A stretch of 64,000 bases of DNA from Hyphomonas sp. Its GTDB lineage: Bacteria; Pseudomonadota; Alphaproteobacteria; Caulobacterales; Hyphomonadaceae. The DNA is taken from NCBI GenBank assembly GCA_020638455.1, contig JACKIK010000001.1, forward strand, positions 1 through 64,000, in the 5' to 3' direction. This document shows, in pieces, positions 15,429 to 23,648 of the stretch. Position 1 is the stretch's first letter. Every line of letters begins with the position of its first letter. Both the position numbers and the translations under genes were made by a program. The notes beneath the pieces are model-generated. The model was not told where the DNA came from. It saw only the letters and a list, made by a program, of their open reading frames with translations, and did no database searches.

Positions 15429-16211
15429 TCAGGCCGCTTCGCGCGCCGGATGGAAGAACAGGGCCTGGCCGATCGTCGCCTTGACCGTGTTCTCCTGAAA
15501 CGGCTTGGGGATCAGGAAGGCCGGTTCGGGCCGTTCCCCCGTCAGCAGGCGTTCCGGGAAGGCGGTGATGAAAATCACCGGCACATCGAAATCGCGCAGG
15601 ATTTCCGTTGCGGCATCGATCCCGGACGAGCCGTCCGCGAGCTGGATGTCGCACAGCACGATACCTGGGCGGCCCGCCTTTGCCATGGCGACGGCTTCGG
15701 TGTGCGTGGTCGCATTGCCGATCACTTCATGGCCGAGCTCCTCGACCAGGCTTTCGAGGTCTGCCGCGATGATCGGTTCGTCTTCGATGATCAGCACGCG
15801 CGTCGACAGTTCGGCTTCGATCTCCGCCAGCGCCTCCGCCTCAAGGTCGGCAAGTTCAGCCGTGGAGATGCCCAGGATGGCCGAAGCATCATTCTGCGAG
15901 AAGCCTTCAAGCGAGGTCAGCAGGAAAGCCTGGCGCTGGATCGGCGCCAGCTGCTGCAAGTGCTGGCCGGCGGCATCGGTCGCTATCGCGTCCGTTTCAA
16001 GCTGCGCGCCGGTCGCGCCCCAGATCACGTGAAAGAAGCGGTAGAGCGCCACCCGCGGCTCCATATCGGACTCGAGCTTGCCCGGATCGGCCGCAAGCGC
16101 GGTCAGCGAGGCGCGGATATAGGCGTCCCCGCTTTCCTGCGTTCCGGTCAGCGCCCGGGCATAGCGACGCAGCAGAGGCAGGTGCGGCGCCAGTTTCTGA
16201 ACGAGGCTCAT
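15429..16211 (-). CDS. phyR: PhyR, anti-anti-sigma response regulator of the general stress response
   Basis: When phosphorylated it sequesters NepR and frees the EcfG sigma factor. The 260-residue protein has an N-terminal sigma-factor-like domain (residues 1-130; LLRRYARALTGTQESGDAYIRASL, then LAPIQRQAFLLTSLEGFSQNDASAILGIS). A C-terminal receiver follows with the acidic pair in IIEDEPII, phosphoacceptor Asp in IVLCDIQLADGSSGIDAA, Thr in VIFITAFPE and Lys in LIPKPF. The ATG at 16211 follows GGGAG. It is divergent from nepR-ecfG, the classic arrangement. Identification is secure. Confidence 0.95.
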   Translation of the reverse strand: MSLVQKLAPHLPLLRRYARALTGTQESGDAYIRASLTALAADPGKLESDMEPRVALYRFFHVIWGATGAQLETDAIATDAAGQHLQQLAPIQRQAFLLTSLEGFSQNDASAILGISTAELADLEAEALAEIEAELSTRVLIIEDEPIIAADLESLVEELGHEVIGNATTHTEAVAMAKAGRPGIVLCDIQLADGSSGIDAATEILRDFDVPVIFITAFPERLLTGERPEPAFLIPKPFQENTVKATIGQALFFHPAREAA

Positions 16212-16291
16212 GGGAACTCCCTTGTCGATCCAATGTAACAAACCAATGGAAATCCGAATGGTTGCAAAGATGACATTTTATACACCTAGGG

Positions 16292-16316
16292 GGAACTTTT
16301 AGCGAATTGGAGGGTT
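16292..16316 (+). promoter_or_regulatory. Possible EcfG-type promoter upstream of nepR
   Basis: GGAAC (16292-16296), 17 bases, then GTT (16314-16316) matches the EcfG consensus (GGAAC-N16/17-GTT), which would give autoregulation. Against it, transcription would start only a few bases before the nepR ATG and would exclude the GGAGG at 16309-16313, so it may be a chance match. Confidence 0.35.
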
Positions 16317-16328
16317 TTGTGGTTCATA

Positions 16329-16562
16329 ATGGCAAACATACAGACCTCAGAAGCCGCCAGGGCAATGATGATGGCCGACAGGAAACCGACCGGGAAGGTC
16401 TCTGCCGACCCTGACCGCAAGCGTCGCGGTGACCGGCTGGGCGAACAGCTCCGCCGGCTTTACGACGACGTGACGCAGGAAGACGTGCCTGACGACTTCC
16501 TGCGCCTGCTGGAAGAGGCCGACCGCGCGGACCCGCCACGCGCATCGGATCCGGACGCATAG
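16329..16562 (+). CDS. nepR: NepR anti-sigma factor
   Basis: Binds EcfG and keeps it inactive until PhyR~P removes it. The 77-residue protein has the conserved NepR core (RLGEQLRRLYDDVTQEDVPDDFLRLLEEAD), the two-helix segment that wraps sigma or PhyR. The start is uncertain: the ATG at 16329 is 15 bases from GGAGG, and a TTG at 16317 is closer. It is followed 9 bases later by ecfG and sits divergent to phyR. Confidence 0.9.
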   Translation: MANIQTSEAARAMMMADRKPTGKVSADPDRKRRGDRLGEQLRRLYDDVTQEDVPDDFLRLLEEADRADPPRASDPDA

Positions 16563-16570
16563 GTGACGGC

Positions 16571-17167
16571 ATGCACAAGCCGGCCGCTCGTCTCGATGAC
16601 GCCGCGTTCAAACGAGAGCTGACAGACCTGATCCCGCACCTGCGCGCCTTTGCCCGCAGCCTGTGCGGCGACCCGACGCTCGCCGACGACCTCGCCCAGG
16701 ACGCCATGCTGAAGGCCTGGAATGCCCGCGAGAGCTTCGAGGCCGGGACCAACATGAAGGCCTGGGCCTTCACCATTCTCCGCAACATCTTCTATTCCGA
16801 AAAGCGGCGCGCCTGGCGGCGCCAGCCGCTCGATCCGGAAGTGGCTGAATCGACTCTCGTCTCGGCCAGCAATCCGGGCGACGGGCTCGACCTGCTCGCC
16901 CTGCGCAACGCGCTCGGCCTGCTGCCGGCCGATCAGCGCGAAGCCCTTATCCTTGTCGGTGCCGGCGGTCTCTCCTACGAAGAAGCTGCAGAGGTCTGTA
17001 GCTGTGCGGTCGGGACGATCAAAAGCCGCGTGTCGCGCGCCCGCAAGGCGGTTACGGACCTGCTAGAGACCAACAAGACGGGATTCAGCAGCGATCATGG
17101 GATCCGTGCCGACCAGGCCTTCGATGACATCATGGATCAGGCAGATCATATCGCCTCGGGCCACTGA
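16571..17167 (+). CDS. ecfG: EcfG-type ECF sigma factor of the general stress response
   Basis: Directs RNA polymerase to stress promoters. The 198-residue protein has region 2 (IPHLRAFARSLCGDPTLADDLAQDAMLKAW...TNMKAWAFTILRNIFYSEKRRAWRR, about 20-90) and region 4 (LALRNALGLLPADQREALILVGAGGLSYEEAAEVCSCAVGTIKSRVSRARKAV, about 107-160), with the EcfG-specific linker. A short C-terminal extension after the region-4 helix-turn-helix overlaps the start of the next gene. The gene order phyR/nepR-ecfG-kinase makes the role certain. Confidence 0.95.
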   Translation: MHKPAARLDDAAFKRELTDLIPHLRAFARSLCGDPTLADDLAQDAMLKAWNARESFEAGTNMKAWAFTILRNIFYSEKRRAWRRQPLDPEVAESTLVSASNPGDGLDLLALRNALGLLPADQREALILVGAGGLSYEEAAEVCSCAVGTIKSRVSRARKAVTDLLETNKTGFSSDHGIRADQAFDDIMDQADHIASGH

Positions 17168-18848
17168 TACCGGCGCGCCTGCAAGCAAGCCCCCGTCCGG
17201 CCCGCTCCGCCGCCGGCTGGTCATCACGCTCGCCATCGCCCTGACGCCGGTCCTGTTCCTCGGAGCCCTCAGCGCTGTGATAGACGCGCACGAAGCGGTC
17301 GAGGCGCGCAGCAACGAACTGATGCTGGTCGCCGATGCCACTGTTGACGGTGTCGAGCAGTCCATCGACGAAGCGGAGCTGCTACTCGATATCTACAAGC
17401 CGCAGGTCGGCAATTCGCAGTGCCGGGAAGTCTATAATGAGATGGAGCGCCACATTCCGGCGCTATCCGGTCTCATCCGGTTCGATGCGGACGGCGTTGC
17501 CCTGTGCGCGTCCAACGGCAAGTCCGGATTTCACTCCTCGAACCCGGAATGGCACGAGACGCTGAAGCACGAGACGCCCGAGCTTCGCACGGATGCCTTC
17601 TACGGCGCGGCAAGCGACGACTGGATCTTCGCGATCTTCTCACGCGTCGACAAGCCGGACGGCTCCTTCGACGGGTCCGTGTCGATCGGCCTGCGCTCGC
17701 TGGAACTGGCGGGACTGGCCCGTACCAAGATCCTGCCGAAGGGTGTCGAGGTGGCCATCGTGGACCTCGACGGACGCGTCTTCGGCAGCAAGCGGTTCAG
17801 CCAGCTCAACCCGGCCTGGATTGCATCCGCCGAACGGTCCGGCGAGGGAAAGCTGTTCGTGCTTCGCAGGCCGGACAGGAATGCGCTGGACGTTGTGATC
17901 AAGCCCATCGGTCCGGCCAATGTGTTTGCCGTGATCTCCAGAAGCTCTCCGGGCGTCTGGAGCGAGTTCACGCTGCAGCCGCTCTCATCCTTCGGCCTGC
18001 CACTGCTTGCCTTCTCGGTGGCACTGCTCGCGGCCTACCTCGCGATGGACGGACTGGTGTTGCACTGGTTGCGCAGGCTGGGAAGCACGGTCGGGATGTA
18101 CGCCGCCGGACGCTACAAATTCCGGCCCAGCCGTGCTTTCGCAAAGGCTCCAAGCGAGATCCGCGAACTTGCGCGCGCGATCGAGGACATGGCCACCGAC
18201 ATCGATGAACGGGACACGAAGCTGAAAGACGCCCTCGCCGTACGCGACGCCGCAGTGAAGGAGATCCACCACCGCGTGAAGAACAATCTCCAGATCGTCA
18301 CCAGCTTTCTCAACCTGCAGGGCCGCCAGCTGCAGGATCCGAAAGCGCAGGCCGCGATCGCCGCCGCGCGTCACCGCATCGACGCACTCGCCATCGTGCA
18401 CCAGACGCTGTACCAGCACGAGCGGCTGGAACTCGTCAGTATGCGGCCATTCCTCAACGGACTGATCGACCACCTGTCCGAAGCGCTCGGCATGGCGGAA
18501 TCGCATATCCGTCTCGAACAGGTCTATGACGAAATCGAGCGGCCGGCCGACGACGCGATCCCGATTGCGCTATTCCTGGTGGAGTCGGTCACCAATGCCA
18601 CGAAATACGCCTTCGGGCCCGAGGGCGGCACGATTTCGATTTCCCTGAAGACAGAGGCAGACAACACGACCCGCCTGACCGTGTCGGATGACGGCGCCGG
18701 CTTCGACGCCGGCAGCGTCTCCATTCGCAAGGGGCTTGGCTCGAGACTGATGAGCGCTTTTGCGCGCCAGCTCGGCGCGACGCTCACCATCGACTCCGCC
18801 ATCGGCAAGGGCTGTACCGTCACACTGGCGATGCCGGACCAGCACTGA
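17097..18848 (+). CDS. Membrane sensor histidine kinase (HisKA_2/HWE type), probable PhyR kinase
   Basis: Likely phosphorylates or dephosphorylates PhyR. The 583-residue protein has TM1 near 38-62 (RRLVITLAIALTPVLFLGALSAVI), a periplasmic sensor of about 230 residues, and TM2 near 300-322. A HAMP-like linker and a HisKA_2 dimerisation motif with the phospho-His near 390 (VKEIHHRVKNNLQIVTSFLNLQ) follow, then an HATPase with N box (VESVTNATKYAFG) and G box (VSDDGAGFD). The ATG at 17097 would overlap ecfG by 71 bases; an ATG at 17124 is nearly as good. Position directly after ecfG is the usual place for the PhyK-type kinase. Confidence 0.88.
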   Translation: MGSVPTRPSMTSWIRQIISPRATDTGAPASKPPSGPLRRRLVITLAIALTPVLFLGALSAVIDAHEAVEARSNELMLVADATVDGVEQSIDEAELLLDIYKPQVGNSQCREVYNEMERHIPALSGLIRFDADGVALCASNGKSGFHSSNPEWHETLKHETPELRTDAFYGAASDDWIFAIFSRVDKPDGSFDGSVSIGLRSLELAGLARTKILPKGVEVAIVDLDGRVFGSKRFSQLNPAWIASAERSGEGKLFVLRRPDRNALDVVIKPIGPANVFAVISRSSPGVWSEFTLQPLSSFGLPLLAFSVALLAAYLAMDGLVLHWLRRLGSTVGMYAAGRYKFRPSRAFAKAPSEIRELARAIEDMATDIDERDTKLKDALAVRDAAVKEIHHRVKNNLQIVTSFLNLQGRQLQDPKAQAAIAAARHRIDALAIVHQTLYQHERLELVSMRPFLNGLIDHLSEALGMAESHIRLEQVYDEIERPADDAIPIALFLVESVTNATKYAFGPEGGTISISLKTEADNTTRLTVSDDGAGFDAGSVSIRKGLGSRLMSAFARQLGATLTIDSAIGKGCTVTLAMPDQH

Positions 18849-18870
18849 GGGCGCAAAGCGCCGGGCCCGC

Positions 18871-19590
18871 TCAGGGCGCCGGAACGCCGGGGGCGCCGAG
18901 CGCCACCCACCATGTCAGGCCGGCTGCGAGGACCGCACCAAGCAGCGCCCGCCACGCAGGCGCCGCAGCTGGCGGAGCGACCGGCCCGCTGACCAGTTTC
19001 CAGCCCCAAATCATCGGCCGAACCAGGTTTTCCCGCTTCGCGAAGGCGTAGTAGACAATGGCCGCGACATGCAGGCTGACCACGGCGACGATCGCGAAGA
19101 ATACGCGCTCATGCCATTCGCGCGCTGCTTCGGAGGCCGCGTACGGCACGAGATGGGTCAGTGGACTGACGGTCAGGCCGTCCTTGTCCTGCGCGACGAG
19201 GCCGAGGCTCACCTGCACGCCGATCGCCAGCAGCATCAGCAGGATGCTCCATCCGCCCGCCGCGTTGTGGCCGACGGCATGGCCAGCGGTCTTCGATCCC
19301 AGCCCCTTCAGGTAGGCGACCACCGCACCCGGCCCTTTCACGAACGACGCAAAGCGCGCCGTCTCGCTCCCGGCGAAGCCCCAGTAGATGCGGAACAGGA
19401 GGAGGCCGACGACCACTTCGCCGAGCGTCCGGTGAACGCTCAGGAAGCCCTTCTCCGCAGTCAGCCAGAGCGCCGGCACCAGCAGCACCAGCGACCAATG
19501 GGTCAGCCGCACCCACGGGTCCCACACCCTGACTTTCGCCGGTGCGGAACCCGCTGGTTGCGGCCCTTCAGGCCCGCCGGTGCGCGTCAA
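18871..19590 (-). CDS. Cytochrome b561-family membrane protein
   Basis: Di-haem inner-membrane electron carrier of 239 residues. Four helices carry His ligands (VRLTHWSLVLLVPALWLTAE, LSVHRTLGEVVVGLLLFRIYWGFAGSE, the middle helix after GHNAAGGW, and WHERVFFAIVAVVSLHVAAIVYY). A fifth hydrophobic stretch closes the C-terminus. The likely start is a TTG that overlaps the stop of the upstream cytochrome c' gene, so translation is probably coupled. The pair suggests electron transfer between b561 and a periplasmic c-type cytochrome. Confidence 0.85.
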   Translation of the reverse strand: MTRTGGPEGPQPAGSAPAKVRVWDPWVRLTHWSLVLLVPALWLTAEKGFLSVHRTLGEVVVGLLLFRIYWGFAGSETARFASFVKGPGAVVAYLKGLGSKTAGHAVGHNAAGGWSILLMLLAIGVQVSLGLVAQDKDGLTVSPLTHLVPYAASEAAREWHERVFFAIVAVVSLHVAAIVYYAFAKRENLVRPMIWGWKLVSGPVAPPAAAPAWRALLGAVLAAGLTWWVALGAPGVPAP

Positions 19591-20048
19591 TCGTCTTCCT
19601 TCCGGAATGTGTCGTGGCAGCTCTTGCAGGCGCCGCCGACGTTTTTCGCGGCCTCACCGGTCAGGCCGAGATCCTCCGCCGAGGATGCCGCGACGAGCCC
19701 ACCGACAGCCGTCTGAAGCTTCCCGGCCGCTTCTTCGAAGTCCGGCCACTTTTCCCAGATCACGGGCAGCGCCTCTGTCTTGGCCCCCGTTTCAGGCCCC
19801 GAGCCTTCCGGGAACCAGCTCGGCAGGTCCTTGGCCAGCGCGTCCAGCTTCTCGGCATTGGTGTCGATCACCTCGAAGGACGGCGATTCTTTTTTCAATT
19901 CGTCGCCGATTGCACGGAACGCTTGCTTTACCTGTTCGTAATTCTCATGCCGCGCGGTCACGATCGGGTTCTTGACCTCTTTCTTCGCGCATCCGGCGGC
20001 GAACAAGGCGAGGCCGAGTGCTGTGGCGACGAGTATAGTCCTTTTCAC
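19587..20048 (-). CDS. Class II cytochrome c (cytochrome c') lipoprotein
   Basis: Periplasmic haem protein of 153 residues. The signal ends in a lipobox (LALFAAGC), so it is probably lipid-anchored. A four-helix bundle follows, with the haem motif near the C-terminus (GACKSCHDTFRKEDD), as in cytochrome c'. The GTG at 20048 is chosen because AGGGAGA lies six bases upstream; the frame before it has no signal. It is the first gene of a two-gene operon with cytochrome b561. Confidence 0.85.
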   Translation of the reverse strand: MKRTILVATALGLALFAAGCAKKEVKNPIVTARHENYEQVKQAFRAIGDELKKESPSFEVIDTNAEKLDALAKDLPSWFPEGSGPETGAKTEALPVIWEKWPDFEEAAGKLQTAVGGLVAASSAEDLGLTGEAAKNVGGACKSCHDTFRKEDD

Positions 20049-20164
20049 GAGAATCTCCCTGTGGCTTGGCTCAGGCCGATTAGTGTCATCCGGCCACCTC
20101 CGGCGCAACCGGGTATCGGCGCGTGCAGGTCCGGCATGGCGTGATTGTGAAGACGGAAGAGGGC

Positions 20165-20238
20165 TGGAGCGGGTAGACGGAATCGAACCGACATACTCAG
20201 CTTGGAAGGCTGCTGCACTACCATTGTGCTATACCCGC
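20165..20238 (-). tRNA. tRNA-Gly (anticodon TCC)
   Basis: A full cloverleaf is visible on the minus strand: acceptor GCGGGTA/TACCCGC, D-arm with AATGGTA, anticodon loop CTTCCAA (TCC), T-arm GTCGGTTCGATTCCG. The 3' CCA is encoded after discriminator T. Confidence 0.95.
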
Positions 20239-20369
20239 GCCGGGCAACCGCTTAGGCGCCAAATTCCGTTCTCGTCAAGCCCGCAGCCGCACCGATTGCG
20301 CGATGGCACATCGCTTGCAATTTTTACAAAGTTGTCACATACCTCCGGCCCCTTTCGGATGCAGAAAGC

Positions 20370-21581
20370 ATGAGCACCGCGCTTCAGGAGGCAGCCCCTG
20401 AGCTGTCCTCGACCGCCCCTTCCGGGCGTGTGTCCTTACCCAGATTTGTCGGACTTGATGCGCTGCGCGGCATTGCAGCGCTCGTGGTCGTGATCCTCCA
20501 CTACAACCTGTTCGTCTGGAACGACATCAACCATACGACGCTGATCGGCCGGTCCAGCGGCTTCCTTGCGGTCGATTTCTTTATCGTCCTGTCGGGCTTC
20601 GTGCTGGCGCACGCCTTCTATGAGCGGCCGGGTTTCGACTTCTGGGATTTCTTCAAGCGGCGCGTGTTCCGGTTCTGGCCCCTGCACGTGGTGACGCTGC
20701 TGGTGGTTGTCGGCACCCTTTTCGTTGCGCATGAGAAATTCCGCTTCGACGATTTTCTCCTGAACCTGTTCCTGATCCACAATCTCGGCTTCGGCGATGC
20801 GGCCCTGGCCTTCAATGCGCCGTCCTGGTCGCTGTCGGTGGAACTTGCGGTTAACGTGATCGTCGGCCTGGTCCTGCTGGCAGTTCCGAACCGGTTCCTC
20901 AATGCCCTGCTGTTGCTGACCCTTGCCCTTTTCGGCGGCGCGGTTGCCTTCTCCACGCCCGCCGGCCTGAACGACAATGCGGGCGTTGCCTACGGCTTCC
21001 TGAATATCGGGCTGATGCGCGGCCTGCTCGACTTCCCGATCGGCATCCTGACCTATCGCCTTTACCTTGCCCGCAGGGAACAGCTCGCCCGCGTAACCGA
21101 CAAGGCCGGCTGGCTGGTCGGCCTGCTGCTCGCCGTCTTCCTCGCCTCCTTCTACCTGCCTGAAAGCAGCCATGGCGATTTCCTGTTCATCCCCTTCTAT
21201 GCGCTCCTGGTCCTGCTGATCGCTCAGCCCGGCGCGTTCTGGTTCAGCCAGCTGTCGCGCATCCGCCTGTTCGGGGACATCTCGTTCGCCCTGTACCTTG
21301 TGCACTGGCCGATCGAGCGGATCGTCATGGAAGTGTTCCCGCATCCGGCCGCCTTCGTTCCGGGAAGCCAGCCGATCGTCTACTGGGCCGGCCTGCTCGT
21401 CATCGTGGCGCTCGCCGTCGGCGTCGCCTGGACCGTGCATACGAAGTTCGAGCAGCCGCTGTATGCGCGGCTCGTCCGGAAATGGTGCAACAGGGCCTCG
21501 AATACGAGGCGCCTGCCCGGCATCATCGCCGACTTTGCACGACACATGTTCCTGTTCCGGCACAAGACGCCACAGCCCTGA
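20370..21581 (+). CDS. Acyltransferase family 3 (OafA/YrhL-type) membrane protein
   Basis: Transfers acyl groups to a sugar or other envelope molecule at the inner membrane. The 403-residue protein starts with the family signature (FVGLDALRGIAALVVVILHYNLF, with the catalytic-site His) and SGFLAVDFFIVLSGFVLAHAF. It has about ten helices and the RRVFRFWPLHVVTLL motif. No SGNH extension is present. It is monocistronic between two tRNA genes. The acceptor cannot be told from sequence. Confidence 0.88.
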   Translation: MSTALQEAAPELSSTAPSGRVSLPRFVGLDALRGIAALVVVILHYNLFVWNDINHTTLIGRSSGFLAVDFFIVLSGFVLAHAFYERPGFDFWDFFKRRVFRFWPLHVVTLLVVVGTLFVAHEKFRFDDFLLNLFLIHNLGFGDAALAFNAPSWSLSVELAVNVIVGLVLLAVPNRFLNALLLLTLALFGGAVAFSTPAGLNDNAGVAYGFLNIGLMRGLLDFPIGILTYRLYLARREQLARVTDKAGWLVGLLLAVFLASFYLPESSHGDFLFIPFYALLVLLIAQPGAFWFSQLSRIRLFGDISFALYLVHWPIERIVMEVFPHPAAFVPGSQPIVYWAGLLVIVALAVGVAWTVHTKFEQPLYARLVRKWCNRASNTRRLPGIIADFARHMFLFRHKTPQP

Positions 21582-21615
21582 TCCCTGTTTTCCGCTGAAA
21601 TCCCGGCAGGCCGGG

Positions 21616-21700
21616 TGGTGGAGGGAGCTGGATTCGAACCAGCGTACGCAAAGCGGCCAGATTTACAGTCTGGTGGATTTAACCACTCTCCCATCCCTCC
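21616..21700 (-). tRNA. tRNA-Tyr (anticodon GTA)
   Basis: Class II tRNA on the minus strand: acceptor GGAGGGA/TCCCTCC, D-loop AGAGTGGTTAA, anticodon arm CAGACTGTAAATCTG with GTA, a long variable arm, T-arm GCTGGTTCGAATCCAGC. The 3' CCA is encoded. Confidence 0.95.
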
Positions 21701-21808
21701 ACGGGACCCGCGACCACGCAGTGTTTGACGCCGCCGCGCCGGGGTTTCACAAGAGCGGCTCAAACGCCGCCGATCCACGCCGGAAGCGGCCTTATAAGGA
21801 AACCGCAA

Positions 21809-22621
21809 ATGGCGCGCAACCATGGAAAACGGCGAAATACACACGCCCGGCATGGGCATCCGCACGAGGCCGGTCGCCGCCATGACCGGCGGCCGCAGGA
21901 CAGTGGCAGCGCGGACACCTGGGTGTGGGGGATTCACGCGGTCGAGGCGGCGCTGGCCAATCCGGACCGCAGGCTGACCGAACTGCTGGCGACGGAGAAT
22001 GCTGCTGCCCGCCTGCCCCCGGGCTCGCTCAAGCCTCGGCTCGTGACGGCAAAGGAAATCGACGAGCGGCTGCCCCCCGGCGCCGTGCACCAGGGTCTCG
22101 CCCTCAATGCCGAACCGCTGGAGCCCGCCGCGCTCGAGGACCTGATCGATACGGGCATCGACCGCATCGCCGTGCTCGACCAGGTGTCGGACCCGCACAA
22201 TCTGGGCGCCATCTACCGCTCTGCGGCCGCTTTCGGCTTCGGTGCGCTTGTGCTGCAGACCCGCAATGCGCCGCCGATCACCGGCATCGTCGCGAAAAGC
22301 GCGGCCGGCGCCGTCGAAACCGTCAAAGAAGCCCGTGTGGTCAACATATCCCGCGCCCTCGACCAGCTGGGAGAGGCTGGCTACCACACGGTCGGCCTTG
22401 CCGGCGAAGGCGCAGCGGACATCGCCAGGGCTGTATCGGGTGCAGCGAAACTGGCGATCGTGCTGGGCGCCGAAGGGCCGGGCCTCCGCCCCGGCGTGGC
22501 AAAGGCCTGCGCCGAACTCGCCCGCATACCCATCCGGCCTGAAATGGAGAGCCTGAACGTCTCCAATGCTGCCGCAATTGCCTTTTATGAAGCAGCCCGA
22601 GCCGCTTTTCCCGGCGGCTGA
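21809..22621 (+). CDS. rlmB: 23S rRNA 2'-O-methyltransferase RlmB (SpoU family)
   Basis: Methylates a guanosine ribose in 23S rRNA. The 270-residue protein has a basic, His-rich N-terminal tail, the substrate-binding domain (VWGIHAVEAALANPDRRLTELLAT...), and the SPOUT core with the three motifs DQVSDPHNLGAIYRSAAAFGFGALV, AIVLGAEGPGLRPGV and IPIRPEMESLNVSNAAAIAFYEA, which build the knotted SAM site. The ATG at 21809 follows AAGGA; the frame is open further upstream over the tRNA-Tyr flank. RlmB fits best; TrmH-type members of SpoU lack this N-terminal domain. Confidence 0.92.
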   Translation: MARNHGKRRNTHARHGHPHEAGRRHDRRPQDSGSADTWVWGIHAVEAALANPDRRLTELLATENAAARLPPGSLKPRLVTAKEIDERLPPGAVHQGLALNAEPLEPAALEDLIDTGIDRIAVLDQVSDPHNLGAIYRSAAAFGFGALVLQTRNAPPITGIVAKSAAGAVETVKEARVVNISRALDQLGEAGYHTVGLAGEGAADIARAVSGAAKLAIVLGAEGPGLRPGVAKACAELARIPIRPEMESLNVSNAAAIAFYEAARAAFPGG

Positions 22622-22672
22622 TCCTCTGCTAGGGTCAGGCCCGGATACGACGCAAGGGAGTGCTGCGCCGCC

Positions 22673-23572
22673 ATGATGAGATTGTTCTCCATCCTCCTCC
22701 TGCTCGCCGGGCTTCTGGTTGCCGGATATGGCGGCTCGCGCCTTCTTGAAATCTACAATCCGCAGGCCAAGGGCCTCGCCGCGGCGCCGGCCGCAATGGA
22801 TGAAGCCGCCCCGCCGGACGATGCAGCGACCGAGATGGCCGGCGCGAGCGAGACCGAGGCGATGGAGGCTGCGCCCCCCGCCGAAGCCGAGGTCCCGGCG
22901 CCCAAGCCGGAGAGCATGGCGCGGTCGCTGCCGGCCCCGACGCTGGACAGCGAGGTGTTCAACGGCGAATCCGCACCGATGGACGAGCCCATGTTCTCGC
23001 CGGAAGTCTCGCCCGAGATCATGGCCTCCGCCCCGCCTGCCGCAGCCGTCGACGCGACGGCAGCTTTTGTCGACAGCCTGAAGACAGTCCAGGTGGCGCA
23101 CGAAACACCGGCAACAGCTGAATACAAACGCCCCTTCGAAGCGGTGCTGGCTATCGACGCAACTGGCGACTCGACGGCAGCGGATGCCCTGCCCGGCCAT
23201 GGCGTGATCGAGGAAGGCACGGCGAAAGTGTCGAAGCTTGTGGAAGCGCGCCTCTCCGGATCCGGCTTTGCCATCAAGGCGATGACGCCGGAACAGCAGA
23301 CCATATCGCCGTTGACGGAAAATACCTGGCGCTGGTCGGTCACCCCGCTGACAGCCGGCAGCCAGGAGCTGACCTTCGATATCTACGCCATCGATGACGG
23401 CCCCGCCGTGCCGCTGCGGACGTTCCACAATACAGTGACCGTGCAGGTGACCGGCCTCAACCGGGCGATCGCCTTTGCCGATCAGGCAAACCCGCTGGCC
23501 GTGTTTCTCGGCGGCGTCGGTTCTGTGCTCGCAGGCCTGTTCGGTGCGGTGAGGTTTGTTCGCCGCCGCTAG
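22673..23572 (+). CDS. Secreted or membrane-anchored protein with an acidic low-complexity stalk, unknown function
   Basis: This 299-residue protein has an N-terminal signal or anchor (MRLFSILLLLAGLLVAGYGGSRLL). A Pro/Ala/Glu-rich linker from residue 35 to about 125 follows, then a beta-rich domain (EYKRPFEAVLAIDATGD...FAIKAMTPEQQTISPLTENTWRWSVTPLTAGSQELTFDIYAI) and a C-terminal membrane helix (NPLAVFLGGVGSVLAGLFGAV) with a basic tail. The beta domain has the look of an Ig-like sandwich seen in some two-TM envelope proteins. I do not recognise the family. It stands between rlmB and the PEP carboxylase-like gene. Confidence 0.7.
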   Translation: MMRLFSILLLLAGLLVAGYGGSRLLEIYNPQAKGLAAAPAAMDEAAPPDDAATEMAGASETEAMEAAPPAEAEVPAPKPESMARSLPAPTLDSEVFNGESAPMDEPMFSPEVSPEIMASAPPAAAVDATAAFVDSLKTVQVAHETPATAEYKRPFEAVLAIDATGDSTAADALPGHGVIEEGTAKVSKLVEARLSGSGFAIKAMTPEQQTISPLTENTWRWSVTPLTAGSQELTFDIYAIDDGPAVPLRTFHNTVTVQVTGLNRAIAFADQANPLAVFLGGVGSVLAGLFGAVRFVRRR

Positions 23573-23648
23573 AAAAGGCAGCAGGCCGCAGCGCCGGGCG
23601 CCCCCATGGGGCGACTGCCTTTGACTTTCACCGCAAAGGCCGGTTTGA

